DNA from: Prevotellaceae bacterium UBA5903
GTDB taxonomy: Bacteria; Bacteroidota; Bacteroidia; Bacteroidales; Bacteroidaceae
DNA: 14,879 nucleotides
Reading direction: 5' to 3'
NCBI GenBank assembly: GCA_002431845.1
Contig: DJEH01000015.1
Span: 12,533-27,411, forward strand
Shown here: positions 8,312 to 14,879 of the stretch, in pieces
Position numbering within the stretch: the stretch's first letter is position 1
Layout of the letters: the number at the start of each line of letters is the position of its first letter
Made by a program: the position numbers and the translations under genes
Notes under the pieces: generated by a model
Seen by the model: the letters and a program-made list of their open reading frames with translations, nothing else
Database searches by the model: none
Told to the model about the DNA's origin: nothing

Positions 8312-8333
8312 GCATAAATAGAAGAGCCTTGTA

Positions 8334-9662
8334 TTACTTTTGCGCCACAAGCTTAGGCTTTTCTTCTGTTCTCAGCACATCGTTCATTGGACCATCAAAC
8401 TGTGTGTGCTGCGGCACTTTAACTTGCTTAGCATAACGGCTCACACTTAGTATCATACCTATATAAGCACAACAAATAAAGGTGGAAGTTCCGCCACGAC
8501 TTATCAATGGAAGCGTTTGTCCCGTTACGGGGAAAAGACCTACTGCCACCAACATGTTGAGCATGGCTTGCATAACAAGCAGAAGGGTTAAGCCCATAAC
8601 AAGAAATGGCGGAAAATTGCGCTCGCACCTACTGGCTATTCTGCCCGCTCGGAACAGCAAAACAATGTAGAGCATCACAACGATGGCTGCTCCCCAAATG
8701 CCCATCTCCTCAATGATAACAGCATAGATAAAATCGGAAAAGGCTTGGCTTAAGAAATCACGTTGCACCGAATTGCCTGGCATCTTACCTATCACATTGC
8801 TCGTAGCTATGGCTATATTGGCATGTGCCACTTGTGCCCCTTTGTCTATATCATAGGTTTTAGGGTCGTCGTCTAAACCTTTATCGTCACCTACAAAGTG
8901 TGTTTCGATACGCTCTTTCCAAGTTTCAAAACGATGAAGGAAAGGCACATCAGCAGAGAAGTATATCAATACTGCCATCACAACACCGAGCAACGACAAG
9001 CAGCCAAATAGCTTGCCCAACTGCACCATCGGCACACGACCGATAAACATCATAATAACAACTACACCAAATAAAAGTGCCGCCGTAGAGAGGTTCTCTG
9101 GCAAAATAAGAGCACACACAAAGCATGTCACCCCCATTATCATCCAAAAGGCACGTCGGTCAGCTCCATTTTCGCGCTGCATGCGCGAAAGTATCAACGC
9201 GGTGGTAATAACCACGGCTCCCTTTGCCAACTCTGAAGGCTGAAACTGTATACCACCTATCTGTATCCACCGAGCTGCCTCGTTGGTCACTGCGCCTGAA
9301 AGTAAAGTGACAAGTAATAGCAGCACCGATAGTGGCAAAAAGAAGATAGGTATTATCTTGAACATGCGACAAGGTATGCGGTGTAATACTATTACGAGCA
9401 AGGTGCCCAAGCCTAAATAGAGTGCTTGCTTGAGCAATGGTTGCCAAAAATTCCCCGTCTTATACGACAAGGTGCTTGCAGCACTAAACACCTCGACCAA
9501 CGAAATAACGCACAAAAAGAAATACACTGTCCAAATAACACGGTCGCCCATAAAGAGCGAACCGATATTGAACGATTTCTTTTTCTCTTCTATCTGCGGT
9601 TGCACACTGGAAGAGGTTGATATTGAAGATGCTTCTGTTTTATTTTTCTTTGAAAAAAACAT
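8334..9662 (-). CDS. ftsW: Septal peptidoglycan polymerase FtsW (SEDS family)
   Basis: 442-residue inner-membrane SEDS glycosyltransferase that polymerises lipid II at the division septum together with FtsI. A hydrophilic cytoplasmic N-terminus (1-about 38) is followed by about ten hydrophobic segments. Motifs are PSELAK (142-147), LPENLSTA (188-195), SQAFSDFIYAVIIEE (305-319), NMLVAVGLFPVTGQTLPLISRGGTS (369-393). Asp310 in SDFIYA aligns with the catalytic Asp297 of E. coli FtsW (TDFIFA). The extracytoplasmic loop at about 240-300 is large and charged. Genetic context in a mur cluster next to murD favours FtsW over the related RodA. Separated from murD by 25 bases. The gene is the last of the operon here, with a terminator right behind it instead of murG. 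Confidence 0.93.
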   Translation of the reverse strand: MFFSKKNKTEASSISTSSSVQPQIEEKKKSFNIGSLFMGDRVIWTVYFFLCVISLVEVFSAASTLSYKTGNFWQPLLKQALYLGLGTLLVIVLHRIPCRMFKIIPIFFLPLSVLLLLVTLLSGAVTNEAARWIQIGGIQFQPSELAKGAVVITTALILSRMQRENGADRRAFWMIMGVTCFVCALILPENLSTAALLFGVVVIMMFIGRVPMVQLGKLFGCLSLLGVVMAVLIYFSADVPFLHRFETWKERIETHFVGDDKGLDDDPKTYDIDKGAQVAHANIAIATSNVIGKMPGNSVQRDFLSQAFSDFIYAVIIEEMGIWGAAIVVMLYIVLLFRAGRIASRCERNFPPFLVMGLTLLLVMQAMLNMLVAVGLFPVTGQTLPLISRGGTSTFICCAYIGMILSVSRYAKQVKVPQHTQFDGPMNDVLRTEEKPKLVAQK

Positions 9663-9687
9663 AGTATTTTCCCTTTCTTACATTGCC

Positions 9688-11031
9688 TTATTGGACTTTA
9701 GGCTGCCATTGTTTTACCCATGCTTTAAACTGCTCGCCACGGTCTTCCATATTTTTGAAAAGGTCGAAGCTTGCACAACATGGGCTGAGCAATATGGTGT
9801 CACCTTCGTGTGCCAATGCAACTGCATGTTCCATACACTCCTTCATTGAATGCGTGTCGGCAATGGGCAATCCAAGCGAGTCGAAGTTGTCATGAAGTTT
9901 TTTGTTATCAACTCCCATATACACAATTGCTCGGCACTTTTCTTTTACAAAAGGCATTATCTGAGCATAGTCGTTGCCCTTATCCTTGCCTCCAAGAACG
10001 AGTACAACTGGCGTTTTCATACTCTCTAAAGCGCAATAGCAAGCATCTACATTGGTGGCTTTAGAGTCGTTTACGAAATGAATGCCCGCAACAGTGCCTG
10101 CCTTTTCAAGACGATGCTCTACGCCTGGAAAATCTGACAATCCCTCTCGTACAAGCGCAGGGTCGATGCCTGCCGACAAACACGCAATAGCGCCTGCAAG
10201 CGAATTGCGCAGATTGTGCTTACCAGGCAAAGAGAGTTCACTAAGTGGCATTTCAAAATGAATGGGGGCGTTCACTACAAACTTATCTCCTTCGGCATAA
10301 CCAGCCGAACCCGCTTGTGGTTCGTCGGTAAATCCACACTTTTGCGAGGGATCGTTATACTTTGTGAGTTCGTGTGGCACGTGCTCATCTTCCTTCCAAT
10401 ACACAAAGGTATCGTCAGCAGTTTGGTTTTGTAGAATACGCATTTTAGCATCCACATAGTTCTGCATGCAGAAGCCATAGCGATCAAGGTGGTCGGGGGT
10501 AATGTTAAGTAGCACGGCTATATTGGCACGAAACTTATACATATTGTCTAACTGGAACGACGATAGCTCTATTACATAAGTATCGTGTGGTGCCTCTGCC
10601 ACCTGAAGAGCCAAACTATGCCCAATGTTACCTGCAAGTCCTACATCAACACCAGCTTTTTTGAGTATATGATAGATGAGCGACGTGGTAGTAGTTTTGC
10701 CGTTGCTACCCGTTATGCATATCATGCGCGATTGCGTGAACTTGCCAGCAAACTCTATCTCGCTCAAGATAGGCGTGCCTTGAGCAATGAGTTTAGCCAC
10801 CATCGGAGCCGTTTCAGGTATACCAGGACTCTTAACTATTTCGTCGGCATTGAGTATTTTTGTTTCTGTATGATGCCCTTCTTCCCATTCAATATGGTGT
10901 GCATCAAGCATATCCTTGTAATGAGGTTTGATACTTCCCATATCAGATACAAACACATCGTAACCTTCTTTTTGAGCTAAGATGGCAGCTCCTACGCCAC
11001 TCTCAGCAGCTCCTAATACAACTAAACGCAT
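9688..11031 (-). CDS. murD: UDP-N-acetylmuramoyl-L-alanine--D-glutamate ligase MurD
   Basis: 447-residue cytoplasmic Mur ligase that adds D-glutamate to UDP-MurNAc-L-Ala with ATP. Three domains can be followed: N-terminal UDP-binding Rossmann-like part beginning VVLGAAESGVGAA; central ATPase with P-loop GSNGKTTTT (108-116), ELSSFQLD (155-162), NITPDHLDRY (176-185) and the probable carbamylated lysine Lys196 in YVDAK; C-terminal domain with HNLRN (272-276), GVEHRLE (303-309), NDSKATN (321-327), GGKDKG (347-352) and LSPCCASFD (415-423), the last specific to MurD among the Mur ligases. All catalytic motifs are intact and length is normal. Spacing of 26 bases to mraY and 25 to ftsW indicates one transcript. 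Confidence 0.96.
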   Translation of the reverse strand: MRLVVLGAAESGVGAAILAQKEGYDVFVSDMGSIKPHYKDMLDAHHIEWEEGHHTETKILNADEIVKSPGIPETAPMVAKLIAQGTPILSEIEFAGKFTQSRMICITGSNGKTTTTSLIYHILKKAGVDVGLAGNIGHSLALQVAEAPHDTYVIELSSFQLDNMYKFRANIAVLLNITPDHLDRYGFCMQNYVDAKMRILQNQTADDTFVYWKEDEHVPHELTKYNDPSQKCGFTDEPQAGSAGYAEGDKFVVNAPIHFEMPLSELSLPGKHNLRNSLAGAIACLSAGIDPALVREGLSDFPGVEHRLEKAGTVAGIHFVNDSKATNVDACYCALESMKTPVVLVLGGKDKGNDYAQIMPFVKEKCRAIVYMGVDNKKLHDNFDSLGLPIADTHSMKECMEHAVALAHEGDTILLSPCCASFDLFKNMEDRGEQFKAWVKQWQPKVQ

Positions 11032-11057
11032 ATTCTTCTATTTTGTTTTTTTGTAGT

Positions 11058-12326
11058 CTATCTAATCTTTAATGTGATAATGGTCAGTGCAGCCAAAATA
11101 ATGGTTGTAATCCAAAAGCGAACCGTAATCTTTGATTCGTGCCATGCACCATGCGGCCACTTAAACATATATTTACATTCAGGGTCGAGTTGCGAGGGCA
11201 GTACACGAAAATTGTCGTGAATAGGCGTACGCTTAAAGATGCGTTGTTTGCGCCCCTTGCGCTTGCCGAGCTTGTACCATTCTACTTGCAAAATAACACT
11301 AAGGCTCTCTACTAAGAACACACCGCACAATATAGGTATAAGCAACTCTTTGTGTATAATAATCGCCAACACGGCAATAATACCCCCAATTGCCAATGAA
11401 CCTGTATCGCCCATAAATATCTGAGCAGGATAAGCATTATACCACAAGAAACCAATTAATGCACCCACTGCAGCACATGTAAATATTACCAATTCTTGCG
11501 ATCCTGGCACATACATGATGTTAAGATACGAAGCAAACTCTATATGACTCGACACATACGCCAATATACCCAGAGCTATAAAGATTATAGCAGAGTTTCC
11601 CGCTGCCATACCATCCATTCCATCGTTGAGGTTGGCACCATTAGATACTGCCGTTATCACAAAGATTGTTACTAATACAAAGAGTATCCAGCCCGCTTGC
11701 GTTTTATATTTTCCCATAAAACCCACGAGGTTGGCATAGTCAAAATTGTTTTCTTTTACAAAGGGAATGGTGGTTTTTGTACTCTTTACTGGTTGGCTTT
11801 TATGCACAATCTCTGTAGTATGACCATGCTGCTGCATCTCAATGTTTTCGCGTATGGTAGCATCAGGACTGAGATATAAAGTTAAGCCTACAAACAAGCC
11901 TAAAAGCACTTGGCCCACAATTTTATAACGTCCTGGCAGTCCGTCTTTGTTCTTTTTAAAAATCTTAATATAGTCGTCAAGAAAGCCCAACAACCCTAAC
12001 CACACAGTGGTAACAAGCATCAATATCAAGTAGATGTTGCGCAATCGTCCTAACAGCAAACAAGGCACCAATATGGCTACAATAATGATAATACCACCCA
12101 TCGAAGGCACATTGAGCTTTTTCACGCCAAAGGGATCAATGCTCGCATCGCGTTGTGTTTCGCTGATGTTATGACACTTCATCCATTTGATGAAATACTC
12201 GCCAAACCATGCAGAAATAACAAGAGCAAGAATGAGCGCCAACAGAGCTCTAAATGAAATATATGTCCACATTCCCGAGCCCGATATGCCAAACTGCTCA
12301 AGAAATCTAAAGAGATAATATAACAT
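11058..12326 (-). CDS. mraY: Phospho-N-acetylmuramoyl-pentapeptide transferase MraY
   Basis: 422-residue integral membrane enzyme that transfers phospho-MurNAc-pentapeptide to undecaprenyl phosphate, making lipid I. Motifs are PSMGG (74-78), the Mg-binding pair in FLDDYIK (Asp117, Asp118), NGANLNDGMDGMA (229-241), FMGDTGSLAIGG (304-315) and HESKITVRFWI (396-406). It is about 60 residues longer than typical MraY because of two additions: a hydrophilic stretch at about 153-208 between membrane segments, and about 20 residues at 374-394. The usual PIHHHFE motif reads PIHDNF (368-373). From memory, Bacteroidales enzymes share such variants, so this is probably lineage-specific and not damage. The 91-base gap to murE shows no clear promoter or strong hairpin. 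Confidence 0.95.
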   Translation of the reverse strand: MLYYLFRFLEQFGISGSGMWTYISFRALLALILALVISAWFGEYFIKWMKCHNISETQRDASIDPFGVKKLNVPSMGGIIIIVAILVPCLLLGRLRNIYLILMLVTTVWLGLLGFLDDYIKIFKKNKDGLPGRYKIVGQVLLGLFVGLTLYLSPDATIRENIEMQQHGHTTEIVHKSQPVKSTKTTIPFVKENNFDYANLVGFMGKYKTQAGWILFVLVTIFVITAVSNGANLNDGMDGMAAGNSAIIFIALGILAYVSSHIEFASYLNIMYVPGSQELVIFTCAAVGALIGFLWYNAYPAQIFMGDTGSLAIGGIIAVLAIIIHKELLIPILCGVFLVESLSVILQVEWYKLGKRKGRKQRIFKRTPIHDNFRVLPSQLDPECKYMFKWPHGAWHESKITVRFWITTIILAALTIITLKIR

Positions 12327-12417
12327 GATGTTTCGATAATTACTTATTTATATCTTATAGCACGCGCTACTATGCAACAACTCTTTTGTCACAGCGTAGC
12401 AAGCCTACATTTTGCAA

Positions 12418-13875
12418 TTACATTAAGCCAAAAGCCTTTTTAATTTCCTCGTGATCATCAAAGTGGTGCTTCACTCCTTTGATGTCTTGATAAGGCTCAT
12501 GCCCTTTGCCTGCCACCAAGATAACATCGCCTGGTTGTGCCAGCATGGTAGCCGTACGGATTGCTTCACGACGGTCGCAAATGCTAATAGTCTTTTGTTT
12601 TTGCTCATCGTTAAGTCCAGCAAGCATATCGTTGATAATGTCTTGTGGCTCCTCAAAACGAGGGTTATCACTGGTTATTATCACTTTGTCTGAACGATTG
12701 GCAGCCTCTTGCGCCATGAGAGGGCGTTTGCCCTTATCACGATTACCACCTGCGCCACACACAGTTATTACTTTGCCTTTGCCATGAACTATCTCGTTGA
12801 TTGCCGTAAGTACATTGACCAAAGCGTCGGGTGTATGAGCATAATCAACAATAGCACTAAATCCCTTTGGCGAACGGATGGCCTCGAAGCGTCCGTTTAC
12901 GGGATGCAGGGTAGAGAGCACGCGCAATGTCTCCTCTGGAGTTTTGCCCAACATCAACGCAGTTCCATAAACAGCCAAGAGGTTAGACACATTGAAGCGA
13001 CCAACGAAACGTACGCTTACTTCGCGTCCATCAATGTCGAGCAACATGCCCTCAATGCTTTCTTCAAGAATGCGACCTTTGTAGTCGGCTGCCGTACGAG
13101 TAGAGTAAGTGCGCACCGTAGCTTGTGTGTTTTGCACCATAATCATGCCATTCTTATCGTCGGCATTGGTAATAGCAAATGCGCCTTTAGGTAGCCCGTC
13201 GAAAAATGCTTTTTTAGCATTGCGATAGTTCTCAAACGTTTTGTGATAGTCTAAGTGGTCGCGCGTGAGGTTGGTAAATATACCGCCTACAAAGCGCAAT
13301 CCGCCAATACGCTTTTGGTGTATGGCATGCGATGAACATTCCATAAAGGCATATTCACACCCAGCTTCAACCATCTCAGCCAAAAGTTTGTTGAGTGTTA
13401 CAGGGTCGGGGGTGGTGTGATCTGCGGGCACTGCCTTTCCGTCAATATAGTTGCAAACGGTAGAACAAAGTCCACACTTATGTCCAAACGAACGGAACAT
13501 ATTATACAGCACTGTGGCAATTGTTGTTTTACCATTTGTGCCTGTCACCCCTACCAACTTGAGTTTGGTAGTAGGGTCGCCATAAAATTGGGTAGCCACT
13601 TTGCCCACTGCATCTTCAGTGTCTGCTACTTGTACGTAGGTAACGCCCTCTATAGGATCCGCGGGCAAAGGTTCGCTCATCAATATGGCAGTAGCACCTT
13701 GTTCAATAGCTTTAGGAATATACACGTGGCCATCGGCCTGCGTACCCTTCACTGCAACAAACAAATCGTTTGCTTTCACTTGGCGCGAGTCAATGTTCAC
13801 GCCCATTATTTCACGTTGTAGACTTCCAATAGAAGCTACAATATCTACTTTCTTTAGTGTGTCAGATATAGTCAT
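12418..13875 (-). CDS. murE: UDP-MurNAc-L-Ala-D-Glu--meso-diaminopimelate ligase MurE
   Basis: 485-residue cytoplasmic Mur ligase that adds the third amino acid of the stem peptide. Motifs are GVTGTNGKTT (109-118, ATP), HTTPDP (153-158), NLTRDHLDYH (202-211), the probable carbamylated lysine around Lys221, NGRFE (327-331), VDYAHTPDAL (343-352), GGNRDKGKRP (376-385), GKGHE (456-460). DNPR (403-406) is the known signature for meso-diaminopimelate rather than lysine specificity, so the cell wall is predicted to be mDAP-type. All key residues are present. It starts 32 bases after the ftsI stop codon, consistent with a shared transcript and the canonical dcw order. Confidence 0.96.
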   Translation of the reverse strand: MTISDTLKKVDIVASIGSLQREIMGVNIDSRQVKANDLFVAVKGTQADGHVYIPKAIEQGATAILMSEPLPADPIEGVTYVQVADTEDAVGKVATQFYGDPTTKLKLVGVTGTNGKTTIATVLYNMFRSFGHKCGLCSTVCNYIDGKAVPADHTTPDPVTLNKLLAEMVEAGCEYAFMECSSHAIHQKRIGGLRFVGGIFTNLTRDHLDYHKTFENYRNAKKAFFDGLPKGAFAITNADDKNGMIMVQNTQATVRTYSTRTAADYKGRILEESIEGMLLDIDGREVSVRFVGRFNVSNLLAVYGTALMLGKTPEETLRVLSTLHPVNGRFEAIRSPKGFSAIVDYAHTPDALVNVLTAINEIVHGKGKVITVCGAGGNRDKGKRPLMAQEAANRSDKVIITSDNPRFEEPQDIINDMLAGLNDEQKQKTISICDRREAIRTATMLAQPGDVILVAGKGHEPYQDIKGVKHHFDDHEEIKKAFGLM

Positions 13876-13907
13876 AGCGTGTAATCATTTGGCAAATAAT
13901 GTTTTGC

Positions 13908-14879
13908 CTATCTTGTTTTTGTTGTTTGCTTTTTCTTTGCTGATTGATTGGCAGTAGAAGACTTTGCAGTTGCTTTATCCTTGCTCTTAGTAGCAGGTGT
14001 AGCCTTTAGCTTTTTCTGATCCAATTTGCCTTGCGTTTGCCTTTCTTTGTTTGCAGTTTTTTTCTGCTTATCAGCATTCTTTTTCTCAGTTTCTTTCTTC
14101 ACCGCAGATGTGCTTTTTGTTGCATTCTTATTCTTTGGCACATCGTTATCTTTCTTTTTGCTACTAACCGTTGTCTTATGTTTAGGCTCGGTAGCAAACT
14201 GCTTTTGAGGCTCTTCTCGTTTTTGTTGTTGCTCCTTGCGCTTGCGCTCTTGGTCCTTTTTATTTTGTTCAGCTCGAGCAGCCTTTTCGTCCTTTATCTT
14301 TTGCTTTTGTTCGTCAAGTTGCTGGTTTATTTTCTGCTGTTCTGCCTTGTCTGTAGCTAATTCATGATCCACTTGGTCGTCGGCATTGGCAGAGGTTTGA
14401 GACTCATTATCCATATTGGTTGTATCTCGTTCTGCAGCAGGTATATCCTTTGGATCGCCCAATATCAAGTTTATCGCCTGCCCTTTTTGAAATTGGAAAC
14501 CTGGTTGCAAATTTTGTTCTGTCACGCGTCCCACACCGCAGAAGCTAACCTTTAGTCCCAACTTTTCAAGCCTATATATAGCATCACGCAAGCCGTACCC
14601 TCTTACGTCGGGCACAATGTTTTTCTTCACCTCTACAAGCGAGTTGATAGTCAATCCGTTGTTTGTTGTAGTACAATTGCCCCATACCAATGCATTTTCA
14701 TCAGTATCTAAGTCTGAGTTGTACTGAATGTTCAGTTGGTCTAACACATTTTGGGCTGCCACCATATTGCCCGCATTTACTATGGGGTTTAGGCAGTTGG
14801 TAGAGTCGCAAACAGTGCTGTAGTCAGTAGACTTGCGTTGTGCCATCACAGCTTCAGCCACTTGTTTAAACACGGGGGC
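13908..14879 (-). CDS. ftsI: Septal transpeptidase FtsI (PBP3-like), C-terminal part, with PASTA domain and a long lysine-rich tail; N-terminus beyond the window
   Basis: The frame stays open to the window edge (323 residues here), so the start lies outside; the GTG at 14873 is internal. The first residues, APVFKQVAEAV, match the end of a class B PBP transpeptidase domain. The active-site serine region is not in view. One PASTA domain follows (IVPDVRGYGLRDAIYRLEKL to INLILGD; about 89-141 of the visible part), usual for Bacteroidetes FtsI. After it comes an unusual tail of about 180 residues: an acidic linker, a Q/E/K/R-rich stretch likely to be helical or coiled, then a K/S/T/A-rich basic end with 28 lysines in the last 91 residues. 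Gene order (before murE) supports FtsI. It cross-links septal peptidoglycan in the periplasm with FtsW. Confidence 0.88.
   Translation of the reverse strand, partial: APVFKQVAEAVMAQRKSTDYSTVCDSTNCLNPIVNAGNMVAAQNVLDQLNIQYNSDLDTDENALVWGNCTTTNNGLTINSLVEVKKNIVPDVRGYGLRDAIYRLEKLGLKVSFCGVGRVTEQNLQPGFQFQKGQAINLILGDPKDIPAAERDTTNMDNESQTSANADDQVDHELATDKAEQQKINQQLDEQKQKIKDEKAARAEQNKKDQERKRKEQQQKREEPQKQFATEPKHKTTVSSKKKDNDVPKNKNATKSTSAVKKETEKKNADKQKKTANKERQTQGKLDQKKLKATPATKSKDKATAKSSTANQSAKKKQTTKTR

Larger units (their letters stand above)
7373..8333. other. 961-bp AT-rich intergenic region upstream of susC
   Basis: No convincing protein or RNA gene is visible. The region holds a consensus promoter pointing at susC (8014-8044), a terminator behind ftsW (8258-8311), and six copies of the 7-mer TGCATAA/TTATGCA (7631, 7851, 8009, 8180, 8190, 8311). 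Small possible stems include AAGGTG/CACCTT (7636-7671), TATGC/GCATA (7526-7552) and CCTTG/CAAGG around 7802-7820. A minus-strand frame of 36 codons from an ATG (7635-7525) has no recognisable similarity. If the promoter is real, most of the region is the susC mRNA leader. Confidence 0.6.

Noticed and set aside
12327..12417. Weak GCTAC/GTAGC pairing in the murE-mraY gap as a terminator or regulatory stem
   Set aside because: Only 5 bp with a 25-base loop and no U-tract; not distinguishable from chance.
14053..14067. A7 run flanked by GCAG/CTGC in the ftsI tail as a possible slippage or frameshift site
   Set aside because: The reading frame does not fit an X_XXY_YYZ slippery heptamer, and the zero frame continues open to a normal stop before murE.
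14873..14873. GTG at 14873 as the start of a separate small protein
   Set aside because: The frame is open upstream to the window edge and the residues there (APVFKQ) match the end of a PBP transpeptidase domain, so the codon is internal to ftsI.
1..14879. CRISPR arrays, tRNA/rRNA genes, insertion sequences, toxin-antitoxin or defence genes
   Set aside because: No regularly spaced repeats, cloverleaf-like segments, transposase motifs or defence-family motifs were seen on either strand.

Overview
The window looks like chromosome of a Bacteroidales bacterium, most likely Prevotellaceae. The evidence is a SusC/SusD outer-membrane pair with Bacteroidetes-type lipoprotein export signals, starts without Shine-Dalgarno sequences, a TTTG / TAnnTTTG promoter, and cell-wall enzymes with Bacteroidales-style insertions (long MraY, FtsI with a single PASTA domain). 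The family assignment is inference; no rRNA or other phylogenetic marker is present.

Layout. At the left edge (1-171) is a GC-rich hairpin that resembles a dispersed intergenic repeat, then a leader with a possible promoter for kbl. kbl (172-1359, +) encodes glycine C-acetyltransferase for threonine breakdown. It ends at a strong terminator and converges on a minus-strand operon that ends at its own, potentially bidirectional, terminator. That operon (7372 down to 1523) encodes a SusC-type TonB-dependent transporter, its SusD-type lipoprotein partner, and a third surface lipoprotein with an FN3-like domain. A large hairpin separates the second and third genes. No enzyme or regulator accompanies them, so the substrate cannot be read from this window.

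A 961-bp AT-rich gap (7373-8333) separates the transporter operon from the cell-wall genes. It holds a full-consensus Bacteroidetes promoter about 640 bp upstream of susC, six copies of the 7-mer TGCATAA, and a terminator just past ftsW.

The right part (14879 down to 8334, all minus strand) is the first half of a dcw division/cell-wall cluster in canonical order: ftsI (C-terminal part only), murE, mraY, murD, ftsW. These genes make UDP-MurNAc-tripeptide (MurD then MurE), load the finished precursor on the lipid carrier (MraY), and polymerise and cross-link septal peptidoglycan (FtsW/FtsI). MurE carries the DNPR motif of meso-diaminopimelate-adding enzymes. The genes that usually follow (murG, murC, ftsQ, ftsA, ftsZ) are absent; a terminator and the transporter operon come instead.

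No mobile element, CRISPR array, RNA gene or clear new system was found. The items most worth a second look are the roughly 180-residue charged, lysine-rich tail on FtsI, the early end of the dcw cluster, the long susC leader, and the hairpin between the SusD gene and the third lipoprotein gene.
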